Assembly (NCBI RefSeq): GCF_022601735.1
Contig: NZ_JAKUMM010000004.1
Location: 186,001-250,000, forward strand
DNA length: 64,000 nucleotides
DNA from: Atopomonas sediminilitoris
GTDB lineage: Bacteria > Pseudomonadota > Gammaproteobacteria > Pseudomonadales > Pseudomonadaceae
Direction: 5' to 3'
The stretch's first letter is position 1. Each line of letters starts with the position of its first letter. The translations under genes and the position numbers were made by a program. Shown here one piece after another: positions 16,429 to 25,150 of this stretch. The notes beneath the pieces are model-generated. The model had not been told where the DNA came from, made no database searches, and saw only the letters and a program-made list of their open reading frames with translations.

Positions 16429-18834
16429 TCAAACACTCCGAGAAGGGGATAAGGCGGTGGCGCTGCTGGACGCGGGGCGACGATCAAGCCAGGGGTAGAG
16501 CAGCGGTAACAGCAGCAGGTCAACCAACAGCGCGAACACGATGCTTAGGCAGGTGACGATGGCGGTGTTGACGGTAATTTGAATGTTCGAGTTGGCCAGC
16601 CAAGCAAAGCCCAGCCCCAACACCACGCTGGTGGTGACGATGGCGTAGCCGACATGGCGCAAGGCGCTTTCAACGGCGGCACCGGCACTGAGCTGCTGCT
16701 CGTCGCGGGCACGCTGGTATTTGCTAATGAAGTGGATGGTGTCGTCGATCACCACGCTGAAGGCGATGCCCATCACCACGGTAAGCCCGAGGTCGATGTT
16801 GCCGTTGAGCCAGCCCCATGCGCCAAAGGCCATGCCAATGGGCAGCAGGTTGCCAAAGAAGCACGCCAGCGCATGCCGCCAGTTACCAAACAGCCATGCG
16901 GCGGCCAGTGAAGCCAGCAGCAGTGAGCCAATCAGGCCAGCAAACATGCCGGTGATCGAGCGCTCACCAATATGGGCAAACATCAAGGATAACGACGCCC
17001 CCGAGGCACGCATCGAGGCTGGTAAATGCTCGGCTTGCCAGCGCTCGGCGTGTTGGTTAAGTGCTAGCAAGGCTTGACCGCTGCTGGTGCCGACCGCCAC
17101 GCGCAACCGTGAAGCGCTCCGATCAAAACGCAGCAAGTAGTTCAGGTCAGCGCCAAAGGGCAGCGACAGCTCGTATTGCAGCAGCAGTTGGGCGATTTCT
17201 TCGCGGCTCGCCGGAATGCGGTAGAAAGCCGGATCATCTGCGTGCATGACCTGATTGACGCGTTTGATGATGTCGGCCAGCGAGTTGACCTGCACCACGT
17301 AGGGCTGGGTTTTAAGCCAGCTGGCGTAGTCATCCAGCGCCTGCAAGTAGCTAGGCTCCAAAATGCCGCTATCGCCTTGGCCCTTGAGGGTGTAATTGAG
17401 TTCGCTGGTACCGGTGAGGTCGCGATTGACCGCTTCCATATCAAGGCGGAACGGTGTGTCGGCGGTGTAATACTTCACCACATCGTCATTGATGCGATTG
17501 TGCAGTAACCCGGCCAGCAGCCCGCCCGCGAGCAGGGCAAACGCCAGTAACAGCGGTAGGCGTTGCCGATTGAGGCACTGCGCTAAGCGCGCCATGCCTT
17601 GGGCGTCGCTGCGCATCAGTGCGGGGATCTGCCGCGGTGGCTTGCCCGGCAGACGGCTTAACAGCGGCGCACTCACCAGCAAGGTAAACAGCAGGGCGAA
17701 CATCACCCCAGCCGCGACGATGTAGCCCATCACGCGAAAGGGGGGTGAGTCATTAAAGTGCAAGGTTAAAAAGCCCAGCGCCGTGAGCACGCTGGTGGTG
17801 GTCATCGGGCCAATATTGCGCCGCAAGCTGTCGATCATCGCCGCGCGCTTATCCAACCCTTGGTGCTGCGCTTGAATCCAGCCGATCACCAAGTGAATGC
17901 CGTCCGCGATCGCCAAGGTCAAGATCATCACCGGTGCAACGATCACCGAATCGTTGATCGTCGGCTTAAACCAGCCAATCAAACCGCTACCGGCCAGCAC
18001 CGCCAATTGGCAGGTGGTGTAAATCACCAGCGTCGCTTTAAGGTTACGAAACAGCAACCAGAGCGCGCCGAGCAGGGTTAGGGTGAACCACGGCCATACA
18101 CGGACAAAATCAGCTTGCGACTCCTCCGGAAAGGCCTGATTGGCAATGGTTTGCCCCGCCAGATGGAAGCTAACTGCGGGGGCTTTTTCTGCGGTTTGTG
18201 CCACCAAAGCACGGATCGCGTGCACCACTTCGGGGATTTCTTGCTGTTGATCTACGCCCGGCATATTGAGGGTGATGCGCACCGCCGCCATCTGCCCATC
18301 TGCGGCAACCAGCGCGCCGTGTAAAAATGGCTCGTCCAGTGCAATCTGGCGAACTTGCGCCGCCAATACGCTGTCGATCGGTTGTTCTGGCGGCAGTAAG
18401 TCATTGGTCGTAAGGCTGTCGTCCTCGACCAATACATGCTGAAAGTTGCTTAACGACTCCACGCGCTGGGCATAGGGGATTTGCCAGGCGGCTTCGGTCA
18501 GCTCAGCAATCAAGCCGAGCGTTTCTGGGTTAAACACCTCGCCTTGGGCGGGGCGCAGGGCAATCAGCACCGTATCGGTTTTGCTGAAGTCTTGGTTCAG
18601 TTGCTCGTAAGCGGCAAGTTGCGGGTTATCGGCACTGAAAAATGCCCGATGATCCAGCGAATAGGTATACCCCCCAACGCCAGCAAGGCTGGCGCTCAGC
18701 AGCACCGCTGCCAACAGCAACGCTTGCCAAGGATGGGTAATCAACCAGCGCGCCAAGTAAAGACTGACATTAGCGCGCCACGAGCGGCTGACGTCGTGTG
18801 CGGGTAATGGACGGTGTGAGGAGACTTGGGTCAT
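16429..18834 (-). CDS. MMPL/RND-superfamily lipid exporter
   Basis: An 801-residue exporter of the MMPL/HpnN type. It has an N-terminal membrane segment (LITHPWQALLLAAVLLSASL), a large periplasmic loop, a bundle of membrane helices including VMILTLAIADGIHLVIGW, a second periplasmic loop and a second bundle with GIAFSVVIDDTIHFISKYQR carrying the paired Asp residues of proton-coupled members. Such proteins export hydrophobic molecules such as hopanoids or glycolipids from the inner membrane. AAGG seven bases ahead of the ATG supports the start. It is next to genes for a barrel and a LolA-like carrier, which would complete a route to the outer membrane. Confidence 0.85.
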   Translation of the reverse strand: MTQVSSHRPLPAHDVSRSWRANVSLYLARWLITHPWQALLLAAVLLSASLAGVGGYTYSLDHRAFFSADNPQLAAYEQLNQDFSKTDTVLIALRPAQGEVFNPETLGLIAELTEAAWQIPYAQRVESLSNFQHVLVEDDSLTTNDLLPPEQPIDSVLAAQVRQIALDEPFLHGALVAADGQMAAVRITLNMPGVDQQQEIPEVVHAIRALVAQTAEKAPAVSFHLAGQTIANQAFPEESQADFVRVWPWFTLTLLGALWLLFRNLKATLVIYTTCQLAVLAGSGLIGWFKPTINDSVIVAPVMILTLAIADGIHLVIGWIQAQHQGLDKRAAMIDSLRRNIGPMTTTSVLTALGFLTLHFNDSPPFRVMGYIVAAGVMFALLFTLLVSAPLLSRLPGKPPRQIPALMRSDAQGMARLAQCLNRQRLPLLLAFALLAGGLLAGLLHNRINDDVVKYYTADTPFRLDMEAVNRDLTGTSELNYTLKGQGDSGILEPSYLQALDDYASWLKTQPYVVQVNSLADIIKRVNQVMHADDPAFYRIPASREEIAQLLLQYELSLPFGADLNYLLRFDRSASRLRVAVGTSSGQALLALNQHAERWQAEHLPASMRASGASLSLMFAHIGERSITGMFAGLIGSLLLASLAAAWLFGNWRHALACFFGNLLPIGMAFGAWGWLNGNIDLGLTVVMGIAFSVVIDDTIHFISKYQRARDEQQLSAGAAVESALRHVGYAIVTTSVVLGLGFAWLANSNIQITVNTAIVTCLSIVFALLVDLLLLPLLYPWLDRRPASSSATALSPSRSV

Positions 18835-18843
18835 GGGGCTGCC

Positions 18844-20127
18844 TTAGAGGAAATAGCGCAGGGATAGGCGCAGGTAGTCGTCATCGACCAACGGACGCAG
18901 CTTGTGCTCAAGGTCGGGTTGGCTGATGAACTCCCATGCGCTGGGCACAGGTTTAGGGCTCAAAAACGCCCGTAGCTCCAGCTCCAGCAGTAGGCTGTCG
19001 CTTAGGCGGCGTTGCCCCTCGACACTCAACAGTTGTTCGTCGTGCTGGCTATCGATGATGACGCTGGCCAATAGCGTGCTGCTGGCGGCATCGTTGAGGC
19101 TTAAACGCCAGCCCAACAGCCAGTCGTGTTCAAAGGCACTGGTGGCGCGCTCGCCACGGCTGTCGTACAGGTACTCCACCAGCCAGCCGGCATCGGCGTT
19201 GCTGTCGAGCCAACCGACTTGGGTGTACTCAAAACCAGCATCGGCGGCGTGATGGCGCTCGGCGCCGCCGCTCTGTTGGATGGCCTCCAGCTTCCACAGC
19301 AAGTCACCTTGGGTGAGCTGGGCGTCTAAGCCCCACTGCGTGATTTGCCGGTAATAAGCGCTGAGTTGTGGTTGATAGCCGGCCGCTAATCCAATCGCTT
19401 GCCCGCCGCTGTAGCGCAGTTGGTTAGGGTCTAGGGTCAGGCGCAGTTCGGCTTCGCGGTTGGTGCCGTGAAAGCCGGATAAGCCCAAGCGCAGTGCATC
19501 GCCGTTGTATTGCCAGCGCGCGGCGAGGTCGACATGGCGCTCGCCGTTGCTGGCCTCATATGCCGCGTCGTTATCGACGATCAGTGGCAGGCGCAAACGT
19601 CCTTCCTCACCGGCAAAGGTTCGTTTGCGAAAACCGGGCAATACAAACAGATCAACCTGCTGCGCTTCATGCTCGAAGGCTAGGTTGACCATGGGCTGGC
19701 CCAGCTTGGCTTCGCCATCCAGCCGCTCAATCAAGTCGGTTTGATTGATGATGTCGACCAAGTGACGGCCTTCGGTGACGCCCCAAAATACTTGGCGAAT
19801 GCCTGTGCGCAGCTCAAAGCCATCACCCAGATGCAGCCAAAAGGCTTCGCGCAGATCGGCATGACTGCGGCGACTGTCTTGCTCATCCCAGCGTGCAAAC
19901 GGCGTAACGGTGAGGCTGTTGTTGTCGTTAAGCTCGGCCCAGAACTCGCTTTTAACGCTGACACTCAGGTGCTGACGACTTTGTCCTTGGGCACCGGCTT
20001 GCCCAAAGGCGGTGTGTTCAAAACCGAGCTCATGCTGGGCTTCCATGTCCGCAGCCCAGGATAAATTGGGCAGTGCGCAGGCGCACAGCAGCCGCGCCAG
20101 CCAAGGCGCTATAGCGAGATGCGACAT
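18844..20127 (-). CDS. Predicted outer-membrane beta-barrel protein, DUF1302-like
   Basis: A 427-residue exported protein: signal peptide (LARLLCACALPNLSWA, cut near residue 25) then alternating polar and hydrophobic strands throughout, with an aromatic-ending final strand LRLSLRYFL, as expected of an outer-membrane barrel. Strings such as ELRTGIRQVFWGVTEG and LVDIINQTDL resemble DUF1302-type proteins that accompany MMPL exporters and LolA-like proteins. It sits between those two genes here and probably receives or passes the exported lipid. Family placement is by resemblance only. Confidence 0.65.
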   Translation of the reverse strand: MSHLAIAPWLARLLCACALPNLSWAADMEAQHELGFEHTAFGQAGAQGQSRQHLSVSVKSEFWAELNDNNSLTVTPFARWDEQDSRRSHADLREAFWLHLGDGFELRTGIRQVFWGVTEGRHLVDIINQTDLIERLDGEAKLGQPMVNLAFEHEAQQVDLFVLPGFRKRTFAGEEGRLRLPLIVDNDAAYEASNGERHVDLAARWQYNGDALRLGLSGFHGTNREAELRLTLDPNQLRYSGGQAIGLAAGYQPQLSAYYRQITQWGLDAQLTQGDLLWKLEAIQQSGGAERHHAADAGFEYTQVGWLDSNADAGWLVEYLYDSRGERATSAFEHDWLLGWRLSLNDAASSTLLASVIIDSQHDEQLLSVEGQRRLSDSLLLELELRAFLSPKPVPSAWEFISQPDLEHKLRPLVDDDYLRLSLRYFL

Positions 20128-20128
20128 G

Positions 20129-20896
20129 TTAGCGGGCTCGGAGTAAGGCGTTTTGACTGAAGTCGCGGTCGTTTAGACCTTGTCCAAACTGGTGTTCAGA
20201 CCACGCCAACGTGGTGTGCTTACCCGTTTGCACATTGCGCATGGTCATCAGCGCCGGCCGCCAATACTGGCCTTGATGCAAGGTGAAATCGGTTGCTTGA
20301 TACACCTTAAGCAGCTGGTCGCGGCGGTCGTAGTACTCGACTTGGCGAATCAGCAGATGTTCTTGATCAATCCAGACGCGCTGGCGCTTGTAGCCGGAAT
20401 GACGATCGTTCGGGTGACGGTTAAGTACGTAGCACGGCATGTCATTGAAGGTGTCTTGGCTTAGCTCGCCGTAGCTGAACTTTTGCCAAAACGGGGTAAT
20501 GATATCTTCGAAAGCGAACTCGCTGGCCATGAACGGGCCAGACTTATTGCGCGCGCCAATTTGCTTCACGCGTTTAATCGCTGGCAGGTACAACCACTGC
20601 TCATCTTCGCCTTGAGGATGGGTGTAGGACAGCAGCGCGGAGCCACGCACATCACGCGGGGTATCAAACACCATCAGGCTTTTTTCACCGTCGGTGTATT
20701 CAAGGTTTTTAACCCGCAGTTGGCGACTGGCTTGTTCGCCCGCGCCGTTGTGCAGCGTCATAACGAGGGTCGCAGAGGAGTCACCGAAGCCTCTAATACG
20801 AGCCTCAGCGGCTTGCGCCAAGCTTTCACTGGTCCAGTCTTGAGCGATCACGACAGACGATAAACAAAGGCTAAGCAAGCCACTCATTAGACGCAC
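20129..20896 (-). CDS. Outer-membrane lipoprotein-sorting (LolA-like) periplasmic protein
   Basis: A periplasmic protein of about 255 residues of the LolA-like sorting family found beside MMPL exporters. Typical strings are GSALLSYTHP, DEQWLYLPAIKRVKQI and FMASEFAFEDI. The open frame begins at 20953, but the GTG at 20896 has a GAGG eight bases upstream and gives a good signal peptide (MRLMSGLLSLCLSSVVIAQ); the ATG at 20887 is an alternative. First gene of the ten-gene operon. It may shuttle a lipid, rather than a lipoprotein, across the periplasm. Confidence 0.75.
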   Translation of the reverse strand: MRLMSGLLSLCLSSVVIAQDWTSESLAQAAEARIRGFGDSSATLVMTLHNGAGEQASRQLRVKNLEYTDGEKSLMVFDTPRDVRGSALLSYTHPQGEDEQWLYLPAIKRVKQIGARNKSGPFMASEFAFEDIITPFWQKFSYGELSQDTFNDMPCYVLNRHPNDRHSGYKRQRVWIDQEHLLIRQVEYYDRRDQLLKVYQATDFTLHQGQYWRPALMTMRNVQTGKHTTLAWSEHQFGQGLNDRDFSQNALLRAR

Positions 20897-20993
20897 AACC
20901 AGTACCTCGCGTTCACGTGAGAGAGTCAAACAAGCTGCTTTCTGAGCGGGCATTGCGTGATTGTTGCCAGGACTTAATCACGCTGCCGTATGT

Positions 20994-21015
20994 CATTCAA
21001 ACAGTTGTATGAATG
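20994..21015. promoter_or_regulatory. Inverted repeat, candidate operator of the lipid operon
   Basis: CATTCA (20994-20999) and TGAATG (21010-21015) form a perfect inverted repeat with a 10-base centre. It lies about 100 bases before the first gene of the ten-gene operon and is the only strong dyad in the short gap between that operon and mnmC. A TetR-type repressor site is plausible, but no regulator gene lies nearby to pair it with. Confidence 0.4.
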
Positions 21016-21117
21016 CTACCGTGTGCACTGTTTTGCTGAGCCTAACTTTCGGTTAGCTATGTTCGTTTTCGCGCCTTTAGTGTTCGAATTTGCGTCATGC
21101 CTTTGGCGGTGGTTTTT

Positions 21118-23088
21118 TTAACGCTTTCGCTTAACCAAGTCGCGGTGCAAAAAACGATTGGGGTGGCAGGCGCCAAGTAACGCCTGGGACGCCGGCAGCG
21201 GCTCGCCACAAATTTGCGCGGCGAGCAGTTCGCCACAAAAGGGCGCGCTAATTAACCCGCGTGAGCCGTGGCCAGTATTGACGTACAGGCCTAAGTGCCA
21301 CGGACAAGGGTCTTTAAAGCGCGCAAAGGCGTCTTGGCGCAGCTTGGCAAAGCGCTGGCAAAACTCATCCGCCACCGCCACTGGTCCAACCAAGGGTAGA
21401 TAGTCGGGGCTGGTGCAGCGCACGCCAACGCGTGCCTCAAGCTGATCCACATCCGGCTCGGCAAAGCTCTCGGCGAGCGTGCTGGATAAGCTGTGCAGGA
21501 TCGCCAAGTTGCTCACATGCTCTTCGGCGGTGGGCGCTAAGTCGGCAAATTTAAAGACAAAGCTGGCGCCTACATTGTGCAAACCGCGCCACACAGGGGC
21601 GGTGTAACCACTGCCGCACAGCACCGTTTTAAGCTGCTGACTGTAGGCGGTAGGGGGGATATGGGTGACTTGGCCGCGAATGGCTTTGTGCGGCAGGTGC
21701 GCCGTTTCGGCAAAGCTTTTCGCTTGCACGGCATTAGCCAGCACCAACACCGGCGAACGCATTTGACGGCCATCAGCGGCGCTTACGTGCCAAATCTCAT
21801 CAACGTTGTTGATCTGCTCGGCTTTAAAACCGGTGTGCAGCGTGATGTTGGGGTGGTCAATCAGGTGCTGACTCAGCGCAGCCGGATTAGCCCAGCCGGC
21901 TTCGGGGAACAGTAAACCGCCTTCATCCATGCTCACGCCGGCAACTTTGCTTGCAGCTTGCGCATCAACCAGCGTCATTAAGTCAGGGAAGGCCGCGGCT
22001 AACTCGGCTTGGCGTTCAGGTTCTTTTTCTGCGCTGGCCAGTTGGATCACACCGCAGTTGTCCCACACGGCGTCCTGCCCACGCGGCAGCGCCTCAAGCA
22101 AGCGGCGACTGTAGCCGTAACCACTGAGGACAAAGTGTGTGAGCGGTGTCAGGTGCGCAGACAACTTGAGGTACATGATGCCTTGGCGATTACCGGAGGC
22201 TTCTTGCGCGATCTCGGCATGCTGCTCCAATAAATCCACCTGCCAGCCGCGGCGCGCTAGCGCATTGGCGGTGGCGCACCCGCTTAAGCCGGCACCAAGC
22301 ACCAGCGCATGGCCTGCCTTGGGCGTCGGTGGTGCGGCAAACCAAGGCGTGGGCTTGCTCTTTTTAGGAGGCGGCGGTGCTTCGACAAAATGGCCGTAGA
22401 GCATTTCACGCTTGAGGCCGAAACCTTCGGCCTTGTGCATGGCAAAACCAGCGGCCTCAAGGGCTTTGCGCACCGCACTGGTACAGGCAAAAGTGGCCAG
22501 CGTGCTGCCGGGGCGACTGGCTTTGGCGATCGCTTGCATAACATCTGCCTGCCACAAGCCGGGATTTTTTGCAGGTGCAAAGCCATCTAAAAACCACGCA
22601 TCCATCGTGCCGCTCAGCCCGCGCAGCAGGGGCAAGGCATCGCCCATAAGCAGCGTTAAACTGATGCGGCCTGCGGCCAAATGCAGGGTTTGATAACCCT
22701 GATGCAGTGCTTGGTATTGTGCCAATAAGGCAGCCGCGAACTCGGCTAACTCAGGCCAAAGGGCTAACGCTCGGCGCAGGTCCTCTCGGGTTAACGGATA
22801 GCGTTCGGCGCTAAAAAAATGCAGACGTGCGCCTTGCGGAGCATGCTGTTCAAAGCATTGCCATGTGCACAGAAAGTTCAAGCCGCTGCCAAAGCCTGTC
22901 TCGCCCACGCTGAATAAGTCGCCTGGTTGCAGGGCGGCAAAGCGCTCGGCGAGGCGGTTGTGTTGCAAAAACACGTAGCGGCTTTCGGCCAAGCCATCAG
23001 TGGTGGAGAAGTACACATCGTCAAAGCGAGCCGAAATAGGTTGGCCTTGATCGTTCCAGTGAAGGTCAGCTGGCTTGAAGTCGCGCAT
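21118..23088 (-). CDS. mnmC: Bifunctional tRNA modification enzyme MnmC
   Basis: Catalyses the last two steps in making 5-methylaminomethyl-2-thiouridine at tRNA wobble position 34: an FAD-dependent demodification and a SAM-dependent methylation. The 656-residue protein has the N-terminal methyltransferase (GFGSGLNFL and DAWFLDGFAPAKNP motifs) and a C-terminal FAD oxidoreductase with the dinucleotide fold VLGAGLSGCATANALARRGW at about residue 265 and RGLISAPFCGELLA near the end. Complete and normal length. Transcribed alone, away from pap. Confidence 0.95.
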   Translation of the reverse strand: MRDFKPADLHWNDQGQPISARFDDVYFSTTDGLAESRYVFLQHNRLAERFAALQPGDLFSVGETGFGSGLNFLCTWQCFEQHAPQGARLHFFSAERYPLTREDLRRALALWPELAEFAAALLAQYQALHQGYQTLHLAAGRISLTLLMGDALPLLRGLSGTMDAWFLDGFAPAKNPGLWQADVMQAIAKASRPGSTLATFACTSAVRKALEAAGFAMHKAEGFGLKREMLYGHFVEAPPPPKKSKPTPWFAAPPTPKAGHALVLGAGLSGCATANALARRGWQVDLLEQHAEIAQEASGNRQGIMYLKLSAHLTPLTHFVLSGYGYSRRLLEALPRGQDAVWDNCGVIQLASAEKEPERQAELAAAFPDLMTLVDAQAASKVAGVSMDEGGLLFPEAGWANPAALSQHLIDHPNITLHTGFKAEQINNVDEIWHVSAADGRQMRSPVLVLANAVQAKSFAETAHLPHKAIRGQVTHIPPTAYSQQLKTVLCGSGYTAPVWRGLHNVGASFVFKFADLAPTAEEHVSNLAILHSLSSTLAESFAEPDVDQLEARVGVRCTSPDYLPLVGPVAVADEFCQRFAKLRQDAFARFKDPCPWHLGLYVNTGHGSRGLISAPFCGELLAAQICGEPLPASQALLGACHPNRFLHRDLVKRKR

Positions 23089-23182
23089 GGTCTGTTCTTG
23101 GCTTAATGTGAGGCTATTGTACGCAGCAGCGCTTTGCTATGGCGGCTGATTTGCGGCGTAGGGGCAGGCTTAAGGAGCGGTA

Positions 23183-24667
23183 ATGTTTGAATCAGCAGAG
23201 ATTGGCCACCGGATTGATAAAGCCACTTGGGATGAGCAAGTACCCACCCTGCGTGCTGAGCTATTGGCCGCTCAGTACGAATTAAAACAGCGCGCCGGTT
23301 TTCGCGTGCTGATTTTAATCAATGGCATTGAAGGCGCGGGCAAAGGCGAAACCATTCGCTTACTCAATGAGTGGCTCGACCCGCGTTTAGTGCAGGTACA
23401 CGCCTTTGTGGATGCCACCGACGATGAGCAACGCTACCCCGCTGCACGGCGATTTTGGCAGGACTTGCCGCCACGTGGCCGCATGGGGGTGTTTTTTGGC
23501 AATTGGTATAGCCAGCTGATTACCCTAACGGTGCGCGGCAAAATTGAACAAGCGCAGTTGGATCAGGCGATTGGCAAGGTCGAACGCTTTGAGCGCATGC
23601 TCTGCGATGAAGGCACCTTGTTATTTAAGTTTTGGTTTCATCTGGGCAAGGCTGAATTTAAACAGCGCATCGACGAGCAGGGCGATGACCCCTTGCAGCA
23701 TTGGCGCGCCAGTCCACTGGATTGGCACAAAGGCAAAACCTATAGCAAGGTATTGACCGTAGCCGAGCATCTGCTGCGCCAAACCAGTCGTGATTATGCG
23801 CCGTGGTATGTGCTTGATGGCAGTGACGCTAATTATCGCAGCCTCACCGTTGGGCGCATGTTATTGCAGGGCTTACGGGCGCGCTTAGACCAACAGCAAC
23901 CTGCACGTGCGGCCACCCATGCGGCGCCGCTGGCGGTGGCGCAAGACGGCCGTCGTTTGCTCAATGAGCTGGACTTAAGCCAAACGCTGAGCAAGTCCGA
24001 CTACAAAAAGCAGCTACAACAAGAACAACAGCGCTTAGCCGCCTTAGTGCAAAACAAAGCCTTTCGCACTCATGGCTTAGTCGCGGTGTTTGAGGGTAAT
24101 GACGCCGCGGGCAAAGGCGGGGCGATTCGGCGTGTCAGCGCCGCGCTAGATCCACGGCAGTACCAAATCATCCCCGTTGCGGCACCTACCGATGAGGAGC
24201 TAGCGCAGCCTTATCTGTGGCGTTTTTGGCGCCATGTGCCGGGGCATGGCAGTTTCACCTTGTTTGATCGCTCATGGTACGGCCGCGTGCTGGTCGAGCG
24301 CGTCGAAGGCTTTTGCAGCGAAGCTGACTGGCTAAGGGCTTACAACGAAATCAATGACTTTGAACAAGACCTAACCGAACACGGCCTGGTGGTGGTGAAG
24401 TTTTGGCTGTCGATCGATCAAGAGACCCAATTAGCGCGCTTTCGTGAACGTGAAAACGTGCCCTACAAGCGCTTTAAAATCACCGAAGATGATTGGCGCA
24501 ACCGCGACAAGTGGCCGCAATACGTTGAAGCCGTCAGCGATATGGTCGATCGCACCAGCACCCGCGAAGCGCCTTGGACACTGGTCGAAGCCAATGACAA
24601 ACGCTTCGCGCGGGTCAAGGTGCTACGCACCATCAATGACCAGCTCGAGCAGCGTCTGTCGAAGTAA
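23183..24667 (+). CDS. pap: Polyphosphate:AMP phosphotransferase (tandem PPK2 domains)
   Basis: Converts AMP to ADP with polyphosphate as donor. Two PPK2 domains lie in tandem in 494 residues: the first with a P-loop-like NGIEGAGKGETIR (about residue 48), the second with GNDAAGKGGAIRR (about residue 305) followed by DRSWYGRVLVERVEGF. The tandem form is the class II PPK2 (PAP) known from Pseudomonas and Acinetobacter. AAGGAG lies six bases before the ATG. Confidence 0.92.
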   Translation: MFESAEIGHRIDKATWDEQVPTLRAELLAAQYELKQRAGFRVLILINGIEGAGKGETIRLLNEWLDPRLVQVHAFVDATDDEQRYPAARRFWQDLPPRGRMGVFFGNWYSQLITLTVRGKIEQAQLDQAIGKVERFERMLCDEGTLLFKFWFHLGKAEFKQRIDEQGDDPLQHWRASPLDWHKGKTYSKVLTVAEHLLRQTSRDYAPWYVLDGSDANYRSLTVGRMLLQGLRARLDQQQPARAATHAAPLAVAQDGRRLLNELDLSQTLSKSDYKKQLQQEQQRLAALVQNKAFRTHGLVAVFEGNDAAGKGGAIRRVSAALDPRQYQIIPVAAPTDEELAQPYLWRFWRHVPGHGSFTLFDRSWYGRVLVERVEGFCSEADWLRAYNEINDFEQDLTEHGLVVVKFWLSIDQETQLARFRERENVPYKRFKITEDDWRNRDKWPQYVEAVSDMVDRTSTREAPWTLVEANDKRFARVKVLRTINDQLEQRLSK

Positions 24668-24675
24668 ATAGCTGT

Positions 24676-24903
24676 CTAATGGGGCAAGTGCGTCTTGCTG
24701 TGTCTAAACAGTTGATCCGCCAACTGCATGGCCTGAATGTAGGCGTCGACCCCGTGACAGGCTTCATTGTGGGTGAAGTAGGGGCCTTCCAAGGTTCCTT
24801 CGCGGGTGGCGAAGAAAAACTTGCCATTGATATTGCTGACTCTGTTTGAGCGAAAGTGAGTGCGCTGGGCTGTGTCGCTCATACGGCAATGTGTCGTGGT
24901 CAT
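24676..24903 (-). CDS. Small DUF6316-like protein
   Basis: A 75-residue protein with the core RSNRVSNINGKFFFATREGTLEGPY, resembling small Pseudomonas proteins grouped as DUF6316; function unknown. No signal peptide or membrane segment. GGAGG lies ten bases before the ATG at 24903; a second ATG seven codons in is possible. It converges with pap with an eight-base gap. Confidence 0.6.
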   Translation of the reverse strand: MTTTHCRMSDTAQRTHFRSNRVSNINGKFFFATREGTLEGPYFTHNEACHGVDAYIQAMQLADQLFRHSKTHLPH

Positions 24904-25150
24904 GAACCAACATCCTCCATCGTTACGGGGTGTGGTGATTCCACTGTAGTGCTCTCAGGCGCGACGCCAAGGCAAGACTGACTAATGGTTAGCACTGTTT
25001 TAAATAAACAGCGTCTATTAATAGCCAGATGACTTATTTCGGCCCGCTCTCGCCTAGCAGTACACCTAGCGCATGCAATGCCGCCTAACTGTGTCTGTCA
25101 TGGAGGGAAGGGCAGAGACTAGACTCTGTTTTTATCTGCAGGATGCTGTC

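Noticed and set aside
6066..20896. A complete archaeal ether-lipid pathway
   Set aside because: GGGP synthase, glycerol-1-phosphate dehydrogenase, polyprenyl synthase and geranylgeranyl reductase are all absent from the cluster, so only a partial resemblance is claimed.
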